DNA of 20,667 nucleotides from Paramacrobiotus richtersi (lineage: Eukaryota > Tardigrada > Eutardigrada > Parachela > Macrobiotidae), in assembly GCA_034698045.1 (NCBI GenBank), contig JAQGAU010001201.1, positions 1-20,667 on the forward strand. Direction: 5' to 3'. The notes under the pieces were generated by a model. The model was not told the origin of the DNA. It made no database searches and worked only from the letters and a program-made list of their open reading frames with translations. Each line of letters opens with the position of its first letter. The stretch's first letter is position 1. The position numbers were made by a program, and so were the translations under genes. Positions 9,479-19,537 of this stretch are shown here, piece after piece.

Positions 9479-11584
9479 TTAGACATTGAAGACTGCTGCT
9501 GTAATCACCACGCAAAAGTACACGAAGGAAACCGACGCTAAAATTGCGCCTGCAGCACCGGGTTTCCGGCCGCCTGCGCCATGGCTATCAGGGAAATCTG
9601 TAGCACCGCTTCCAGCTCCGACACTGGTAGTTGGCACTCCGGTTAAGTTATTCGCTCTTCCCTAGAGTTTCACGAGAAATGGTACGATTATTGGTACAAT
9701 ACATTGAATACAAGAGCGCAACAAACTGGCGACAAGCGCATCGCACCGTATCTCTTAACCGTTCCTGTACCGCTGGGGCAACTTCTAGGCATGACAGGGA
9801 TAAACAATTCGCCACACAATACTCCCCGACCACTAATCTGTGCCAAACCCGGGTGTTTGATCATAAAAAAGTGCATGCTTTCTCTTTGGTCTAAAGTCCG
9901 AGTGGCTCTGACAATTGGATACTGCGCTAGGGCTGGGGCAAATTTTAGACTGGTTTTGCCGGAAGTTGTTCCGATGCGAATAACTATGGTGAACGGCAAG
10001 TACCAAACAAATCCTGAATTCGTTTTGGGCGTCATAGTTTCCAGTACAGAGCTCCAGTACAGCAGAGTAGTGAACAGAAGAAGTAGATCGTATGCGATAA
10101 ATTTAGGCGAGGTAGGATCATTAGGAACATCGAGACAAGAAATCCTAATGCTTCCAGTACGCTTTGTCGAAAAGTGCTTCTTATACTACACAAGCAACGA
10201 CCAAATCCCTGTTCTAGCTCCAGAAGCGTCAGTACGTTCCCTGTAGGAGAATTAGAGGAGGCTAAAAGTTGCCCCAGTGGTATTCGGATAAATTAAAGTG
10301 TATGGTACGGGAGCGGTTAAAGTGGTAACACAAATATTATGATCTTCATAATTGAATAAGTAATTATAAGTTACCAATTGGATACGTTACTTCGTTTACT
10401 CTATCTTATGCGTGTATTTGTGACTGTACATACTATGTTAATTGCTTCGACAATCATCGGATCCAGCGTAGGTTCTGGAGTCTGAAAAGTAGTATCGTTA
10501 TAGAAACTGCACACAAATGTACAAAACGAGCCTTCTCTACTTACTGGTGGTGGTGTGGCCGTCTTCCCCGTCAGGGTGACATTGAAGTCTCTCTACCAGA
10601 ACAACACCCATTCAATCTACAGGAAAACACGTACAAGAAAGGTCACCAACCGTCGTAATGGTGCTGGTCCCTTTGCGGTTAAAGCAGCGATCCACGAAGG
10701 GAGCGAACTGCTCGCTGTTACACAGATCCGTACGGCAGTACTGCAACGTGTACACACGTTCGGCCACGGGCCGGAGATGTCCTTCTACCACCAGACAGTC
10801 ATCCGGTTCTCCGCCAGGATACATACAACCGCGGGATAACGTGTTCTTGGTGAACGGATAGTTACCGCCGAATGCCAGACCATTGTACTGCTCGATCTTT
10901 ACCTAAGGTTGAGTAGGCTAGATATACGAAAGAACTGGCTTTAAACGTAGATAAGATTTAGAGTTTTTCTGGACAAGCCCGGTTAGGGACCCTTGCGGAA
11001 ATGTTATAATGTTCAAAAGAGTACAAGCAAACTTTCCTACATTTTTCACCTTAAACAAAACTAAGCGTTTCGTGGCAAAAGAAACAGCGAGTTTTCGTTG
11101 TCCCGCTGTAGGAAATGTTGCGTTTTAAGCCGCTGTAACGTGACTTACAAAACAATATCCTTGCTGGCGGTATGTCAAACCAAGGGTGTTAACCGGTGGA
11201 ATCCGGTCAGGACAGTCGACTTGCCAGCTGCTGGCCAGTAATTGCGGCGCGTCGTAGCAGTCTCGGTTGCCATCCTTGACTCTGCTGGGATCATCGTAAC
11301 AGGAGTAACATTTCAATGCACCGGTTCGCCCCACTACAAGACAATGCAGTTTCTCTAAATGGCATCCGCGTATGGAAATGGCATCATCGACAGCTGTTAG
11401 ATCAGATGAAATTCTGGTTTAACAGTACCCACGTCTACTATACTTGTAGAAATTAATAGATCCTGCATGAAGTACGCAAAATAATCCTACATGAATGATT
11501 TAGCGCCAGTCTGAACATACCGAGAAAGAGTGCAGCCGTTAGAAGCGTTATCCAAGCTTTTTGTTCAGATATTCTCAAGCTCAT
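9479..11584 (-). CDS. LU-A: secreted Ly6/uPAR-domain protein, probably GPI-anchored, 259 aa
   Basis: Six exons join with matching phases: 11584-11521, 11333-11149, 10902-10651, 10592-10545, 10481-10434 and 9661-9479. Exon 1 is 64 nt and encodes a signal peptide that starts MSLRISEQKAW. The LU domain spans about residues 29-145: it opens with LKCYSC, has Cys at CYDAP, DCPD, GYC, RGCMYPGGEP and DDC, and closes with the family signature QYCRTDLCN. A phase-0 intron splits it after the fifth Cys. Two 16-codon exons then encode a Thr/Pro-rich stalk. The last exon is Gly/Ser/Thr-rich and ends in a hydrophobic tail (AAGAILASVSFVYFCVVI), typical of a GPI-attachment signal. Such proteins act at the cell surface or are shed. 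Ligand unknown. Closest relative in the window: LU-E on the other strand. Confidence 0.85.
9662..10433 (-). other. 772-bp last intron of LU-A, no exon assigned
   Basis: This intron is the longest in LU-A. It contains a 180-codon open frame on the plus strand (9704-10246) and open frames on the minus strand, but none shows a recognisable domain or the LU cysteine pattern. Extra stalk exons for alternative isoforms are possible but not supported. Confidence 0.4.
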
Positions 11585-13871
11585 CGTACGCAGTGTAGTA
11601 ACAACCGTGAGTGCAGTCAGAAGTTGGTACTTCGCAGGGGTAACCCGTGTGCTTGCACCCGTTGTGGCATTTGAACCAGTGAGGTTCTGACCCTGTACCG
11701 ATAGACACAGCGCTCTCATGAGCTAATCAACAATAATACTATGCACTGAAGAACTACGGCAGTTACCTTGTAGAGATCGGCATAGGGATTCAAGAAGCTC
11801 ATCGGGGACCAGGTAGTTTGTACAACGGGGATTCCCATCTGCAAATCGCTATTACTTGGACGGAAGTGGAACGTTGCTGACGTTTACCAGTCGGAAAAGC
11901 AGAGGAACGGATTCTACGCTAATCTGGCTGGCTATGTCGCACTGTTTCCGTACGTTACGTTCTTTGGCTGCTCGTCAGTTCTTCGTTTACTCGGCTTTGC
12001 ACATATTTGGGAAAACATTCTACGAGGTTAGGTATCACGAATACTTTATAAATGACAGAGAAGATTCTGCAGCCCGATATTTTGCCCTGAAATGTGTTCG
12101 TGAGGGAATGGGTGTACTGATTTTGAACTCTCGAGAATTGTTATGATCTCTTTTTGAGGTGGTAACTTTACTAGTTTCTGATAATCTTATGAATCGTTTT
12201 CGAACAGAAAACATCCCTTGTGCTGAGAGGTTTGCTGTCTAATGGCAAGCCAGGCCTTTTGTAGGGTTTCTGCCTTGAAAGTGTAAGGCGAAAGAACGGA
12301 ATTCGAAAAATCCAAAAGGTTTCGGACAAATTTTCATGCTCTTTCCAGTGAAAAAGTAAGAAAAACGATATTTTGCTTCCCTGGTTTTTAAGAATTGCCG
12401 ATCTGTTTATGTGCAAGTTTAACATGGGGCCCTACGGCGATCTGTTTATTGGCTTTTACTGGTATGGCTGTTCCTTCACCGGCTTTTCCCGACAGACTAC
12501 TCAACTGACCCGGTCGCCAAAGCATGCACTGACGATCTCGGCCAGTGTGACGGTGTTGCAGGAGTCAGTGTCATTGCAGTAGATATTCTTTTTCGTCATC
12601 TCAACGGTAGGGTTAGTTATTCCTCCACTCGTTTGGGTCACCGCCAATTCATCCACACAGCGGTCTTTAAGGGACAGACCAGCTTGGTTGGGCAGTTCGC
12701 CAGGGTAGCCGGATGTGCGTCCGAAATACGTCTCGATTTTTCCCGATTGCTTCCATTTTATCTGCAAGTTCCAGTTGGTGTAGTTTGATGTATGATCAGT
12801 ACAAACTTGGAATTGTGGATGTATAGAATGCTACCCGTCCAAAGCGGGATCTGAGGGCCTTCCCCACATTTTGTAATGTATTTACGTCCTCGTAGCACAT
12901 AACATTCTGTACTGCTAACAATAAGCTGCTTTACACATCTTCAGTTTAATATGCGATGGCAGAACGCTGAGTTTTAGAATCGCCGATAATCTGCGACTGC
13001 GGCAGAGGAAAGGTCACTAATATTTGCACTATAGCGTTTGATAGGGAAGTCGTTGTACGGCAGTAAGCCGCTCTCGGATGTCGACTCATCAGCTGTACTG
13101 TAAAGGATGTGAAATTCATTGGTAGCAAACTGTTTGGTTGCGTTTTTGCGAAACTGATATGATACGTTTACAGCTTTAAAATCAGCAAATCAGTTGGTGC
13201 GCGAAACCAAGGTGTACGTGGCGCACATTTGGATTTGGTAGTGGTTCCGTTTTCTGTGGTTTTCCTTATGGTGTTTTCTTTTTCAAGTTTTCAGCCAACA
13301 AGAGTGCTGCCGCATGCGGCCTGCGACCAACATTCTGACTATCGAACACCTGCATGCGTAAATATAGACTGAACAACTGAACAAGCAACAGTACAGTTTT
13401 AGCTAACCAATGGGTCTGAACGGAGTTTTTCTCTGGCGACAATTATGCAATGTTTTCACTGCGAGTACGGCACGGGGTCATTTAACAACCAAATATTTAC
13501 TGCCAAACCAGACATACCTGTGTGACGTAGGAGATACAATAAGGTCGCAAAGGAATGACCAGTCCATCGTACTGAAAAGCCCAGGCGCCGACTGATGAGT
13601 ACGTATCTTTCGTCACTTGGCTGCCCTTTAACTGGGCCACATCCCTATCGCAGTCTGCTTTCTCCCACAGGTTACAACTGTAGCATGTTCGGGAAGGGTA
13701 CTTTGTGGCCTGGTTAAGAGCCGCGACATCTGCAAAACTGATCGTTATTTATTGTTCTTTAAAACAGAAGATCTACAGTATACTGGAGGGATGTTATTCA
13801 TGCTTACCAGGGACCAGGACGGTCAGGAGGATGATTATGCAACTAGCCAGCAAAGAACGTTGTGTGGTCAT
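11453..13871 (-). CDS. LU-B: secreted Ly6/uPAR-domain protein, 3' exons tentative
   Basis: Three exons are solid: 13871-13808 (64 nt, signal peptide MTTQRSLLASCIIILLTVLV), 13729-13518 and 12761-12534. Together they give a complete LU domain: RTCYSC, Cys at ADCDRD and PYC, then DRC and the closing signature IYCNDTDSCN. The intron after PYCISYVTQ is phase 0, as in LU-A. Downstream phase-0 exons fit less firmly: 11941-11888 (18 codons), 11838-11767 (24 codons, MGIPVVQTTW...) and a tail exon starting at 11692 with GQNLTGSNATTGAS, like the start of the LU-A tail exon (NNLTG...TT). Read unspliced, that tail exon reaches a stop at 11453. It contains the complete signal-peptide exon of LU-A in the same frame. 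The true 3' end of LU-B is therefore uncertain. Confidence 0.72.
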
Positions 13872-15291
13872 CTGGTAACATTAGGAAAAAGCCACAAATA
13901 AAAATGCATGAAGGTCGTTCAGCGCTTTACAAGGTCGCCGCCAGCAATTGCCTGCAACAACTGCGCGAAAACGTCTTGAATTTATGTGCGAATACGTAGG
14001 GAACTTCAGCGATCCAGGAAAACTGTTTTGTCGAGGATAACAGCACTGGACACTTGTTGTGTTGTAATACAGGAGTGTTCGTACTACAAATGTTTTCAAA
14101 AGAGTACAGCTTTGAATTTAAGCATTTATTTTACATGACTTTGCCTGCACCAGCAGGACTTTGACGAAACAAGTATTACAGTAGAAGTATTACTACGATG
14201 CAAATGCTGCAATGAGCCAAAACGACTTGGCAACAGTACGAGCATTTCAAGAGTTACTCTGTAGGCGGTGGTCCTTCAGTTTCAGTATGTTTTGGGGATA
14301 TGTTCCATGTGCTCAGTCTGACTCGATAAAACAAGATGCAATATAAGTTTGTGGTGGTTAACGGACCAACACAAACGAATGTAAACCGATTTTGCACAGC
14401 CTGCGGCTGTTGCGCCGTTCCAGAAGGAAGCCCGTGTATTAAAAGTCTCGTTTTGAAATATCTCTTCCGAAACTTGCAGCCAAATACATGTACACCTATA
14501 TATGGAACGCCCATTTGAGCCAAAACCAGCCTTCAAAAAGTTTGCATGCTCCTCTTTTTAAAACTCTAAGCTCCACCGAGACGTTTAGCTGATCCTTGTC
14601 ATCGTTTTGAAAATTGCAGCTACGATTTTTGTATATCTTGCAACTACGACTTTTGGTTACCGGAGAGTTTACGAATGAATTTGCACCTGGCACCCGCATA
14701 AGCTAGCGCGTGCTGGAAAATAATCCGGCTTTCGCGCTGGCGAACCCGCAACAGTAAGCGACTTACATACATGTTATGACAGTCGAAGCAGAAAAGGATA
14801 TGGCAAATTCTTTCTATACGGTATTAAATTGTCGGCCTCAGCGCAGATGCGCAGTGTTTTGGCATAGTGCCATCAAGCGTTTAGAAGTTTGAGGAGATTG
14901 ACAGGCACATAGTCTTTCTTCCCGAGACGAATAATTTCGTGTTCATTCGAGATTCGTGTGTTGCTTCGGGGGCCAAATTTTCGTCTAAGGCCAACCCGAT
15001 ATGGCGGTTTCTCTCAAACCAAGGCATCAAAGGTAATTGGGGCATCGATTAGAACAGCTTGTTCAGGAATGTTCAGAAATTACATTGTCAGTTAAAACTT
15101 GATCATATATTCGTTTTCGCCTCCCAGTACGCTTCTATATGATTTTTTCCTTCCAGATGATGGATCTCATGCGTTCGTACCTTCGGCGGGCGCCCAGATG
15201 GAGAGCCCGGGAGGCGGGAGCGGACGCAAATTTGCACCTAGACGCACATGCTGATACACACACAGAGACCACCTTCACGGCATTACAGTCT
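13872..15291. other. Region between divergent LU genes, no gene seen
   Basis: This is about 1.4 kb upstream of LU-B. It probably holds promoter sequence for LU-B and, further right, LU-C. Small open frames occur on both strands (for example 14336-14518 plus, with several Cys), but none has family features, a signal peptide or splice sites that extend it. I see no tRNA, rRNA or long repeat. Confidence 0.4.
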
Positions 15292-15311
15292 TTATTGTCT
15301 GATGCCGTGAA
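15274..15311. repeat. Short inverted repeat TTCACGGCAT / ATGCCGTGAA
   Basis: Ten-base perfect arms are separated by 18 bases. The loop contains, on the minus strand, AATAAA that overlaps the stop codon of the open frame at 15292-15684. The hairpin could be a 3'-end structure or a small repeat relic. Confidence 0.45.
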
Positions 15312-15684
15312 TGGTGCAGAATGCACATTGAGTTCCCATGGTTAGGTTAAGGAGGCCATTCATCATACAAATGCGATTGAAGATTTTTGCGCTGACTTGA
15401 CGGTTTCCAAGTTCTTTCGTGAACTTTTCGAACTTGGCCAAACCCAGCAGTTCCGCAGTGTTGGTCGGTTGGTAACCGTGCAAAAAATCGTTATCAATAA
15501 TTATGCAACGGTTCCGGTTTTTGTAGTCTGTGGCTTGCGCTACTTTCTTCCGCATGAGATCTATGCAAAGAAAAAGCGTTGGCTGCTCCGTGCAGTGTAA
15601 TACCTGCAGGACCGCTGTTTTGATGCGAACAAACCAAAGTGTGGGCGAGTGCAAATGCTTGTTGTTGTTGTTGCTAGACAGCAT
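15292..15684 (-). CDS. Putative caspase-like p20 fragment, 130 aa, isolated
   Basis: This open frame encodes YKNRNRCIIIDNDF followed by ELLGLAKFEKFTKELGNRQV. It resembles the start of a caspase p20 subunit, where Y-x5-CIIINN-x-F is followed by L-x3-F-x2-L-x-V. The catalytic His-Gly and Gln-Ala-Cys motifs are absent, and I did not find them on the minus strand downstream. The stop codon lies within AATAAA. The frame may start upstream of or at its first ATG, whose leader is Asn/Ser-rich and not convincing; an acceptor (GCAG) lies within the frame just before VLHCTEQ. It may be a decayed caspase exon, a decoy-like short protein, or chance similarity. Confidence 0.35.
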   Translation of the reverse strand: MLSSNNNNKHLHSPTLWFVRIKTAVLQVLHCTEQPTLFLCIDLMRKKVAQATDYKNRNRCIIIDNDFLHGYQPTNTAELLGLAKFEKFTKELGNRQVSAKIFNRICMMNGLLNLTMGTQCAFCTIHGIRQ

Positions 15685-15846
15685 GATGCATCCTTAGAAT
15701 CATAATGGAGCGACTTCAACAGGAAAAAGTGGCCTGACTTATACTACGTTCAGATCAGCTGGGCCTAGAGCCAGAACGTTTCGATTCGTCAAGGAATCTT
15801 GACAGGAGCGGTGCAAGCTAATTAAAGTACAAACATTGCTTTGAGT

Positions 15847-18800
15847 ATGAGTACAATGGTTGCCCTATGTTTTTACTATCTGTTCGTCCAGCTCATCAGT
15901 TATGATATGGGTTTGTGATAGCCTCGGCCATCGGGCAACGTGTAGATGCACTGTTCAAGTCGTATGCAGACTTGCTTTGGCAGATAGTATTATGATATTA
16001 TTGACAAATGATGCAGATAATAATATACTGTAATTGATAATAATATAAAAAAAACAGAGCAAATAGGTTCCAGTATACATCTGCATGACAGTTGTAACTA
16101 TAAAGCATGTCAGCAATGGACTGTCGCAATGTGTGTTTCCTTGGCTTTTTGCAGGTACATGGGCGGCTAAAATCACGCATAATACTGTCTTTCCGCTGCT
16201 GACCTGCTACAGTTGCGGCGACAGGAACGTACTAAACGCTGAATGCGATAATACTCCTGTTCTGCTGAAAAAACAAGCAAAGACCTTCAATAGCAGCGAG
16301 GGTCTTCGAAAATTCCGCATCTGGTCGTCAGCTTACGGTAGCTCGATCAGTGCTAATCTTAATAATCTACGGGGACAAGTGCTTCCCTACAAACCCTACT
16401 GTGTTACCTATATGGAGATTATGGACTCGGAGTCTGGTGGATCACCAATGATTTCCTTGATTCGCACCGGCAGTTGGCCCGGCCAGTTTCCCACCAGCTC
16501 GCGATGTGTGGCAGAGGAAGGGTTAGAAGGTAAAGTCCCACAACAGTTATACAAAACATGGGAATGCAGTTCAGTGGATTATCGTACTTAATGGTCAGCT
16601 TGCGTCCAGCAGATTTTACAGTTATCCCAAAATCATAGAATGATGACCTTTATGGCATCTACGTTGGACAACATAAGGCGTTTGTACGTTGTTTCGGAAC
16701 AAAAAGACCTGTATGACTTTTTCGGAACGGGTCCACTCCATTATCCGCATCTATACGTGCCCCTGAACAAAAATGTTCCGTTCCTACTTAAGTCTCAGTC
16801 CACATGTGATTCGGGTGTAACGATCAACCGGCTTCAGACTGAAAAGTGTAAGAAGAAGAATACGTATAGAATATAAGTGCTTCGTCCAAGGCGCTATAAC
16901 GGGTGTTTTCTTTCCCTGCGGAAGGGCTCATAACTCCCGCCATCGAAATTCGACTGTCATTGTTCAAAAGGTTTTTTGTAGACAAAGTATCATTCTACAT
17001 TCACCCCTAAATAAGTTGCTTCAGAAATGCAAGGTATACATGAACGAAAGTTTTCGGTAAATTTAAATTGACCAGAACGAGATGTGTGTCATGAGAGCAA
17101 ATTTGAAAACTGGCATTTTTCTAGCGGCTCCGTATGCCAACAGCCTGGCCATGTTTCTGCATATAAAAAAACCGTTTACAACTATCGCGGAAACCTGTCC
17201 TATTCGGATACCTAGAATCCGCAGTCAGTATTATGCTGGACGACAACTTAAAGCAAAATGTGACGAACGGTGAATCTTCACTGGGCAACTAAATATATGA
17301 GTAACAAAAAACATCAGTTAAGGGGAGTTTCTGTGTATTGTCATAACTGTCGGTGACACCACAACACCCGCGCACTTATAAACAATGCACTAGCCTCCGT
17401 TATGATTTATAATAGCCAGAACATCAATTCACAATGTCCAGAAACCCGTTTGTGCGCGCAACGTCCGGTTGTTGGGCAATAGCCGCGAAAAGTTTAAACA
17501 CGTTTCCTTCTCAAATAACTCAGCGTTTCTTCCAAACTTCTTGAAACTTTCTTGGTAAATGCACATATATATGATGATCGTTCTGAACCAATTTCAGCCC
17601 GAAGGTATTTTTCTGAAATTTTAAAATGAATTTCAAAAATTTTAAAATTCATTTTAAAATTTCAAAAACATACCTTCGGGTTGAAATTGGTTCAGAACGA
17701 TCATCATATATATGTGCATTTATCATAAAAGTTTCAAGAAGTTTGGAAGAAACGCTGAGTTATTTGAGAAGAAATTGTCTTTGAACTTTTCGCGGCTATT
17801 GCGCAACAACCGGACGTTGCGCGCACAAATGGGTTTCTGGACATTGTGGATTGATGTTCTGACTATTATAACTCATAACGGAGGCTCGCTATTCTCGCGC
17901 AGAATACGCGAGAATAACGGAAACCCTCGGTCCATGCAATTTCTACGTCAGCGGATTAGTATAGAAATACAGCGAGGAAATGGTATTTGTGTTATGGGTA
18001 CTGTTGACTCATCCAAAGAAATGGAAGACGTGTTTTTGTTTTTTGGTGTTTGATTGTGTAATACTGAATATTGTAACACGTACATATGTACAACGGGGAA
18101 CAAAATTTTTTGATTAATAACGGAGGCTAGTGCATTGTTTATAGGTGCGCGGATGTTGTGGTGTCACCGATACTTATGATAATAAGCAGAAACTTGCCTT
18201 AATACAAAAAGATTCCAAACCTAATCAGACGTTGCACGGAACGTTCGCAACCGCGCAGCAAACCGAAAGATTGTTTTAAAGCAGCATAGAGCTGGATAGT
18301 ATTACCGTTACAAATCGGTTCTGAAGATAGGTCGTAAGAAACCCGTAAGCGGCAGAAACCCAAAGGTGTTTCTTTCTTGCTCGAACACATACAGCCTGGA
18401 TGTGGCGATATGTCAGTGTACTGTACATGTATCTGCTGCAGTCGTATTGTGCTGAACGGGGTACGCCTCGTGAGCCACTTCCGCGCATACATTCTGGCTT
18501 AAAGGAGCCAACTCCGTTTCTAAATTCATCTCAAATATTCCAAGCCGTAACGTCTTTTTCGGTACGTTCGGTGTTTTGTAACGGAGTACCTTGCAGGATA
18601 CAAAAAGACGATGAGGTGGATGTACTGCGATACTGACTATTGCAACAGTATCTCAAGGACGGATATGACGAACGAATGCTTTAAAGACGTATGTTTGGCA
18701 CATTTGAAACGCTGTCAATCAAATGAAATGTTTTGCTGGGCTGTTTCTTTAGGGACCCGGACGTTCGTTACAGGTTTGCACAGCATTATCTTTATCCTGT

Positions 18801-19537
18801 AGACACGGGTAGTTTTACTGGGCAAAAGCCACCAAAAACAAGTGGAAATGCACATTAAGGGGCAACTTCAACGTAAAATGCTCAATGTAAAAGAAACAAC
18901 CAACATCACGACCTCGATTAGTACTTTTACGAGAAACAAACGTCGAGTGCCCAAAACAGCTCCAGCGTTACATTTAATAACAGCCAGGATAAAGCGATAC
19001 CCGATAAAAGAGGTCTATCGAGGCGCCCCCGTCAGTCTGCGGATCTTCCTTCCCATGAACTGAAGCATCTCAATCATGGGCGCAGATCCTCCAACCAGTG
19101 CCGCGCCAAGTACGGGCGCGGGTCAACCAATACTACGCATACGACAGACGGAGCCGACAGCACGAGCCGAACCGTACGCTGCTATAGTGACAGTTGACGT
19201 CTCCAGTCGCCCAAACTATCGTGACGGTGATACAAAGGCTAGCAGAACATAAATGGCAGAATCACATGTACAGTAAATATGGTTGGTGCTCCTGTTCTCT
19301 GCAGTGCGCCATTAGCATCTGTGTTCTTCATGAGAAGTAAACTGCCCTGCACGACAACTGATTCTGCTGTCTGTGTAGCTTGCAAACGGCACAGGAAGCG
19401 CTACGCGCTGTGCCAAAGGAAACCGTGATACCCTTGGAGCTGTGCTGACCCTGGCGGTTGTCGGCAATCCACATTTCCCGATCAACAAGAACGGCCGTCA
19501 TTTTGACGGTTGTCCTCTTGCTGGCGTGCACCGGTAA
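15847..19537 (+). CDS. LU-C: secreted Ly6/uPAR-domain protein with a 2-kb intron, 3' exons tentative
   Basis: Exon 1 (15847-15910) is 64 nt, exactly as in LU-A and LU-B, and encodes a signal peptide (MSTMVALCFYYLFVQLIS). Exon 2 (16155-16529) joins at phase 1 and gives LLTCYSC, Cys at AEC, PYC and SSRC with no intron after PYC. GTAAAG at 16530 is a phase-1 donor. The matching acceptor at 18597 leads into exon 3 (18597-18688), which supplies the family signature MYCDTDYCN and ends at GTATGT. The intron of 2067 bp contains the TTAA-flanked palindrome. Without this splice, exon 2 runs to a stop at 16591 and ends ECSSVDYRT, lacking the last Cys and Asn. A tail exon at 19379-19537 (start LANGTGSATR, then GAVLTLAVVG) and stalk exons in 18803-19130 are only candidates. 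It resembles LU-B most. Confidence 0.62.
17318..18202. mobile_element. 642-bp full-length palindrome with TTAA ends, broken by a nested insert
   Basis: Two arms of 321 bp face each other around a centre near 17639, with essentially no spacer. Once the nested insert (242 bp with one copy of its target duplication) is removed from the right arm, the arms are equal in length. They are visibly near identical throughout, with scattered substitutions. Both outer ends are TTAA (17318-17321 and 18199-18202), followed inward by GGSRAGTTTCTG. TTAA duplication suggests a piggyBac-type or similar DNA transposon derivative, but the terminal bases are not the usual CCY of piggyBac. There is no transposase frame. 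The element sits in the large LU-C intron. A transcript would fold into a hairpin of more than 300 bp. Confidence 0.85.
17875..18128. mobile_element. 230-bp insertion with 12-bp target duplication inside the palindrome
   Basis: The right arm of the palindrome is interrupted at 17887-18116 by sequence absent from the left arm. ATAACGGAGGCT occurs on both sides (17875-17886 and 18117-18128) but once in the left arm, so it is a target-site duplication. The insert begins with a short hairpin (TATTCTCGCG...CGCGAGAATA, 17890-17914) and ends AT-rich (AAAATTTTTTGATTA). It has no terminal inverted repeats and no long frame. A 12-bp duplication and an AT-rich end suggest a retroposed, SINE- or LINE-fragment-like origin. 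Confidence 0.75.
18207..18596. other. Right part of the large LU-C intron
   Basis: This stretch lies between the palindrome and LU-C exon 3. On the plus strand 18400-18460 reads like a signal-peptide exon (MWRYVSVLYMYLLQSYC, phase-1 donor), but no LU first half follows it. On the minus strand a Cys-containing open frame reads GCMCSSKKETPLGFC...EPICNGN, faintly LU-like. Both may be relics of LU copies or chance. Confidence 0.25.

Noticed and set aside
9704..10246. Plus-strand open frame of 180 codons inside the LU-A intron
   Set aside because: No family motif, no Cys pattern, no splice partner; other frames here are also open, suggesting low stop density rather than coding.
11567..11717. Cys-rich reading (FKCHNGCKHTGYPCEV) in another frame over the LU-B tail exon
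   Set aside because: It looks peptide-like, but the overlapping frame matches the LU tail exon and contains the 64-nt signal exon; it would also need an unsupported phase-1 join.
12946..13128. Open frames on the minus strand in LU-B intron 2
   Set aside because: The best frame cannot be joined in phase to LU-B exon 2 (it would stop at once) and has no LU pattern.
14336..14518. Cys-containing plus-strand frame (RFCTACGCC...)
   Set aside because: Cys spacing does not fit LU or another family I know, and there is no signal exon.
16011..16055. AT-rich stretch of TAATAT-like units
   Set aside because: Too irregular and short to call a satellite; consistent with intron composition.
16640..16876. 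78-codon plus-strand frame in the LU-C intron
   Set aside because: No LU cysteine pattern, signal peptide or matching splice sites.
17712..18053. 113-codon plus-strand frame in the palindrome
   Set aside because: It crosses the border of the nested insert, so it is a by-product of two repeats and not a transposase.
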